This document shows, piece by piece, positions 23,683-27,054 of a DNA stretch of 27,054 nt. Below the pieces are notes generated by a model. The model had not been told where the DNA came from and made no database searches. It saw nothing but the letters and a program-made list of their open reading frames with translations. This DNA comes from an uncultured Clostridium sp. (lineage in GTDB: Bacteria > Bacillota > Clostridia > Lachnospirales > Lachnospiraceae). The position numbers and the translations under genes were made by a program. Positions within the stretch are counted from its first letter, which is position 1. Each line of letters begins with the position of its first letter. Where the stretch lies: positions 1 through 27,054 of the forward strand of contig URNT01000041.1 of NCBI GenBank assembly GCA_900549235.1, given 5' to 3'.

Positions 23683-23691
23683 ATTATAGCA
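23683..23691 (-). promoter_or_regulatory. Extended -10 promoter of the radical SAM gene
   Basis: Minus strand TGCTATAAT, a TGn-extended perfect -10 box without a good -35, about 28 nt before the start codon. Confidence 0.55.
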
Positions 23692-23775
23692 GGAAAAACC
23701 TGAAAAAGAAATAAAAATATCATAAGAGCGGAAAATAATGTATTGTGGCCGGGGAGTCCTTTGTGCTAAACTGAG

Positions 23776-23781
23776 TATAAT
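23776..23781 (+). promoter_or_regulatory. Possible -10 box of galK
   Basis: TATAAT 28 nt upstream of the galK ATG. No -35 hexamer at 16-18 nt is visible, so a positive regulator may be needed, or the real promoter lies elsewhere. Confidence 0.35.
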
Positions 23782-23808
23782 GAAATGAAACAAAAAGGAG
23801 AGGGAACT

Positions 23809-25101
23809 ATGAATGTAAAGGATATGATCCAGCTTCTGGAGAAGGGAGCGGCAGACAGCCTGTTCGCTGAACTGTACGGAGAGGGGGCAGTGAAGGAAAA
23901 TACAGCCCGTTATACGGACCTGCTTAGAGGCTATGAGAAAACCTTTGGCACAGCAGAGGAGGTAAAGCTGTTTTCATCACCAGGACGTACAGAGATCAGC
24001 GGCAATCACACCGACCACAACCACGGAAAGGTGCTGGCAGGAAGCATCAACCTGGACTGTGTAGGCGTGGCCGCGAAAAATGCTTCTGACCTAGTACATA
24101 TTGTCAGCGAGACCTACAATCAGGACTTTGTCATCGACTTAAAGCAGCTGGAGCCAAGCCCTAAGAAGGCAGGCACTGTGGATCTGGTAAAGGGCCTTTT
24201 AAAGGGCTTTTTAGAGGCTGGCTATACGGTAGGGGGATTTAATGCGTATATTACCAGCAATGTAATAAGCGCTGCCGGTGTCAGCTCCTCTGCTTCCTTT
24301 GAGATGCTTCTCTGCTCCATGCTGAATACATTTTTCAATGAAGGCCGTATGAATAAGGTAGCCTATGCCCACATCGGAAAATATTCTGAAAATGTATATT
24401 GGGACAAGGCCTCAGGGCTTCTGGATCAGATGGCCTGCGCCGTAGGCGGACTGATCACTATCGATTTTGTGGATCCGGCTGCTCCGGTGGTGGAAAAGAT
24501 TGATTTTGATTTTGGCTCCCAGGATCACAGCCTGATCATTGTACAGACTGGAAAGGGACACGCGGATTTAAGTGCTGATTATTCCTCCGTTCCCAATGAG
24601 ATGAAAAAGGCAGCAGAATTTTTCGGCAAGGAGGTTCTGGCCCAGGTAGAGGAGGAGGAGCTGCTTCGCCGTCTGCCGGAGGTACGGGCTTTTGCAGGGG
24701 ACCGCTCTGTACTTCGTGCCCTTCATTTCTTTGAGGAAAACAAGAGAGTGGACGCGGAAGTCCAGGCACTTAAGGAGGGACGCTTTGAGGACTTCCTTTC
24801 CAATATAACCGCTTCCGGCAATTCCTCCTGGAAATGGCTTCAGAACTGCTACACCAGCAGCAGCGTGCAGGAGCAGGGGATTACCATTGCCCTGGCTGTT
24901 ACGGAGCTGTTTATCGCCAGAAAGCAGAGGGGTGCCTGCCGGGTACACGGCGGCGGCTTTGCCGGCGTGATCATGGCCATGCTGCCAAATGACATAACAG
25001 ACGAATATATTGCCTGTATTGAGGCCGCTATGGGTGAGGGAAGCGCCTACCGCATGAGCATCCGTCCCTATGGAGCTATCTGTGTGAACGAGCTTCTGTA
25101 A
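23809..25101 (+). CDS. galK: Galactokinase
   Basis: Phosphorylates galactose to galactose-1-phosphate, first step of the Leloir pathway; cytosolic GHMP kinase. 430 aa, some 40 longer than E. coli GalK. Signature PGRTEISGNHTDHNHGKVLAG near 60-80, the ATP-binding SAAGVSSSASFEM, GLLDQMACAVGG with the catalytic Asp region, and the C-terminal HGGGFAGVIMAML. AAGGAGAGGG precedes ATG 23809. No galT or galE adjoins; the gene stands alone with its own terminator. Confidence 0.94.
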   Translation: MNVKDMIQLLEKGAADSLFAELYGEGAVKENTARYTDLLRGYEKTFGTAEEVKLFSSPGRTEISGNHTDHNHGKVLAGSINLDCVGVAAKNASDLVHIVSETYNQDFVIDLKQLEPSPKKAGTVDLVKGLLKGFLEAGYTVGGFNAYITSNVISAAGVSSSASFEMLLCSMLNTFFNEGRMNKVAYAHIGKYSENVYWDKASGLLDQMACAVGGLITIDFVDPAAPVVEKIDFDFGSQDHSLIIVQTGKGHADLSADYSSVPNEMKKAAEFFGKEVLAQVEEEELLRRLPEVRAFAGDRSVLRALHFFEENKRVDAEVQALKEGRFEDFLSNITASGNSSWKWLQNCYTSSSVQEQGITIALAVTELFIARKQRGACRVHGGGFAGVIMAMLPNDITDEYIACIEAAMGEGSAYRMSIRPYGAICVNELL

Positions 25102-25102
25102 G

Positions 25103-25142
25103 AAAAACGCACCAGCCGGGAGAACCGGTCTGGTGCGTTTTT
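25103..25142. terminator. Bidirectional terminator between galK and pncB
   Basis: 13-bp perfect stem, AAAAACGCACCAG (25103-25115) with CTGGTGCGTTTTT (25130-25142), with an inner CCGG/CCGG extension. The A and T tracts at either end give a U-run in both directions, serving both convergent genes. Confidence 0.92.
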
Positions 25143-25148
25143 ATCTGC

Positions 25149-26609
25149 TTATTTGCCTCTGTGATAAGAATCCAGAAGCTGGTTTTTCATATGCCACAGC
25201 TCATTGGACAAATCCACATGGACGGTGTGGGGGTTCATAAGACGTCTGGACTCATCCCACAGGGTGTCAAGCTCCTTTTTGCAGTATTCCCGGATGTCCA
25301 TGACTTTTGGGGACTGATAGACGCATTTCCCTTCTTTAAAAACAGGGACCAGCAGCTCTCTTAAGGTGTAGGTGCCGGGAGCCAGCAGGGTTTTCTTCCA
25401 GGTCTCGATGGGGTCGAAAAGGAGAAGAGAGTTGTTGGTATCATATTTTTCATCTACCAGACAGATCAGGTCGGCGATGATCTTGCCGGTCTCCTTATCG
25501 TAAATACGCTGGATGGTCTTATTGCCTGGATTGGTGATCTTTTCTGCGTTTTCAGACAGCTTGATCTTAGGGATAAACTGGCCGGCAGCCTTGTCCATAA
25601 TGGCAGCAAGCTTGTACACGCCGCCAAAGGAAGGGCAGTCCTTGGAGGTGATCAGGTTGGTGCCTACGCCCCAGGAATTGATGGCGGCGCCCTGCATTTT
25701 AAGGCTGTCGATGAGATATTCGTCCAGGTCATTGGATGCGGAAATCACAGCGTCGGTAAAGCCTGCCGCATCCAGCATTTTTTTCGCCTTTTTTGAAAGG
25801 TAAGCCAGGTCGCCGCTGTCTAAGCGGATGCCGTAGAAGGTAAGGGGGATCCCTGCTTCTCTCATCTCGGTAAATACCTTGATGGCGTTTGGAATACCGG
25901 AGTTTAAGGTGTCGTAGGTGTCTACCAGCAGGATGCAGGCAGAGGGGTAGAGCTTTGCGTAGGTGCGGAAGGCGGTAAGCTCGTCGGGGAAGCTCATGAT
26001 CCAGCTGTGGGCGTGGGTGCCCTTGACCGGAACGTCAAAGAGCTTGCCGCAGAGCACGTTTGAGGTGCCGATACAGCCAGCAATCATGGCGGCTCTTGCG
26101 CCGTAGGTGCCTGCGTCCGGCCCCTGGGCCCGTCTTAAGCCAAACTCCATCACCCCGTCTCCCCTGGCAGCCTGAACGATGCGGCCGGCCTTGGTGGCCA
26201 TAAGGCTCTGGTGGTTGATCAGGTTCAGCAGGGCAGTCTCGATCAGCTGGGCCTGCATAATGGGAGCGATGACCTTTACAAGCGGCTCCCTTGGAAAGAC
26301 TACGGTTCCCTCGGGGATGGCGTAGATGTCTCCGGTAAAGGAAAAGTCCTTCAGATATTCCAGGAAATCCTCATCAAACAGGCTGAGGCTCCGCAGATAC
26401 TCAATATCCTCCGGGCTGAAGCGGAGATTTTCAATGTATGCGATCACCTGAGCAAGGCCCGCGCAGATGGCAAAGCCGTTTCCGTGGGGGTTATTCCGGT
26501 AGAACATATCGAAAATAACGGTTTCGTTTGCATTTTTTTCCTTAAAATAGCCCTGCATCATCGTCAGCTCATACAGGTCTGTCAGTAAGGTGAGATTTCT
26601 GTTATCCAT
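25149..26609 (-). CDS. pncB: Nicotinate phosphoribosyltransferase
   Basis: Converts nicotinate and PRPP to nicotinate mononucleotide in NAD salvage. 486 aa, typical of the Gram-positive NAPRTase type. Visible: N-terminal TLLTDLYELTMMQGYF, FDMFYRNNPHGNGFAICAG, FPREPLVKV, GLRRAQGPDAGTYGARAA, GTHAHSWIMSF (active-site region) and the phosphate-binding VDTYDTLNSG. The start has GGGAGG upstream on the minus strand. Its own promoter is likely TTGTGT (26672-26677) with a 16-nt spacer and TATACT (26650-26655). It ends at the shared terminator with galK. Confidence 0.95.
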   Translation of the reverse strand: MDNRNLTLLTDLYELTMMQGYFKEKNANETVIFDMFYRNNPHGNGFAICAGLAQVIAYIENLRFSPEDIEYLRSLSLFDEDFLEYLKDFSFTGDIYAIPEGTVVFPREPLVKVIAPIMQAQLIETALLNLINHQSLMATKAGRIVQAARGDGVMEFGLRRAQGPDAGTYGARAAMIAGCIGTSNVLCGKLFDVPVKGTHAHSWIMSFPDELTAFRTYAKLYPSACILLVDTYDTLNSGIPNAIKVFTEMREAGIPLTFYGIRLDSGDLAYLSKKAKKMLDAAGFTDAVISASNDLDEYLIDSLKMQGAAINSWGVGTNLITSKDCPSFGGVYKLAAIMDKAAGQFIPKIKLSENAEKITNPGNKTIQRIYDKETGKIIADLICLVDEKYDTNNSLLLFDPIETWKKTLLAPGTYTLRELLVPVFKEGKCVYQSPKVMDIREYCKKELDTLWDESRRLMNPHTVHVDLSNELWHMKNQLLDSYHRGK

Positions 26610-26649
26610 GATCGATCCTCCCTGGGGCGCTTCCTGCGCGTTTTACAGT

Positions 26650-26677
26650 AGTATAGCACAGATTTTACAAAACACAA
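26650..26677 (-). promoter_or_regulatory. Probable promoter of pncB
   Basis: Minus strand TTGTGT (26672-26677), 16 nt, TATACT (26650-26655); about 40 nt before the pncB ATG. The rest of 26678-26748 is AT-rich with nothing recognisable. Confidence 0.5.
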
Positions 26678-26748
26678 GTATAATGATAAAAAATTAACAA
26701 ACTTTACAGAAAAAGAGACATGGAAGAAAATGGAGCTTAAGAGAATGG

Positions 26749-26777
26749 TTGACATTTCAGGTTTCTCTCATTATAAT
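26749..26777 (+). promoter_or_regulatory. Consensus promoter of the T-box transcript
   Basis: TTGACA (26749-26754), 17 nt, TATAAT (26772-26777): perfect boxes at optimal spacing. Start near 26784. Confidence 0.9.
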
Positions 26778-26783
26778 AAAGTA

Positions 26784-27044
26784 GTCTGATAAAGAAATGC
26801 GGTGAAGGAGACAGTACCCCGTTCCAAACGCCAAAGAGAGCCGGTGATGGTGAGAATCCGGTGCAATTAGGTGCGGTGGGAAGATCACTCCGGAGCAGCC
26901 CGCTGAAGATCCCCAGGGAGAAGTAGGCCGGGACGTTTTTCCAGCGTTAAGGGAACTCATATGTCAGTATGAAGTAACAGGTGGTATAACGAGGCTGTTG
27001 ATGCGCGCAGAGCTTTCGTCCTTTTACGGGCGGAGGCTTTTTTT
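26784..27044 (+). ncRNA. T-box leader, probably isoleucine-responsive
   Basis: tRNA-sensing antitermination leader. Stem I landmarks in order: GGAG then AGTA (26813-26816), AGAGAG (26835-26840), the distal loop within CCGGTGATGG...AATCCGG, then GAAGATCACTCC. The T-box bulge is AGGTGGTATAACG (26979-26991), whose TGGT would pair with an uncharged tRNA ending ACCA. The terminator is AGCTTTCGTCC (27011-27021) with GGGCGGAGGCT (27028-27038), three wobbles, then a T7 run. Reading GAAN-XXX, the specifier is ATC (26884-26886), isoleucine; the A73 discriminator implied by TGGT agrees, while the alternative GAT (Asp) would expect TGGC. The controlled gene lies beyond the window, perhaps ileS. Confidence 0.85.
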
Positions 27045-27054
27045 ATATGATCCC

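Noticed and set aside
1..27054. Mobile elements, CRISPR arrays, defence islands or phage genes
   Set aside because: No transposase, integrase, repeat-spacer array or restriction/defence-type protein is seen; gene content is housekeeping throughout.

Overview
This window looks like a core-genome segment of a Gram-positive anaerobe of the Clostridia, most likely a Lachnospiraceae member of the Enterocloster/Lachnoclostridium kind. The taxonomy is inference. It rests on moderate GC with strong AGGAGG ribosome sites, a paired glgC-glgD, a T-box leader, an HPr with both His15 and Ser46, and small proteins (DUF5721-like, DUF6637-like) that I associate with this family. I see no phage, insertion sequence, CRISPR array, tRNA or rRNA.

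Layout. 1-2330: a TrmH-type RNA methyltransferase, a shortened NfeD-like membrane protein and a patatin-like lipase, closely spaced. 2281-6830: a tight cluster argF - small membrane protein - birA - mutY - diacylglycerol-kinase-like gene, led by a consensus promoter buried in the end of the lipase gene. 6786-9163: the primary sigma factor rpoD with its own promoter, then queH and ptsH (HPr), with terminators after rpoD and ptsH. 9168-12120: a decayed LacI-family regulator remnant on the minus strand, a DUF4349-type lipoprotein and a CPA-type cation/proton antiporter with TrkA-C-like domains. 12121-12517 has no intact known gene but holds a small, apparently frameshifted ORF. 12518-14862 (minus): glgC and glgD, overlapping by 7 nt. 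15110-16841: a DUF5721-like gene and a second, full-length RpoD-like sigma factor. 16851-18981: a perfect CIRCE operator and htpG. 19115-22726: an exported protein with cell-wall-binding-like repeats, a DegV protein and a CapA-like protein. 22678-25101: a YhcC-type radical SAM gene (minus) and galK. 25149-26609 (minus): pncB. 26749-27054: a promoter and T-box leader for a gene beyond the window, probably isoleucine-related.

Most genes are housekeeping: nucleotide and DNA maintenance (mutY, queH), biotin control (birA), sugar uptake and storage (ptsH, glgCD, galK), stress response (htpG), NAD salvage (pncB) and transcription itself (two sigma factors). Nearly every start has a good ribosome site, and many promoters match TTGACA-N17-TATAAT closely.

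I found no clear new multi-gene system. The most useful observations are two primary-type sigma factors about 7.6 kb apart, with an inverted repeat abutting the promoter of the second; a CIRCE element on htpG; a 101-nt mutY/lipid-kinase overlap created at an A7 run; a degraded LacI gene; a small ORF that looks frameshifted at a G6 run; and an exported protein that seems to carry the same domain on both sides of its repeats. All calls come from reading the sequence; no database search was possible.
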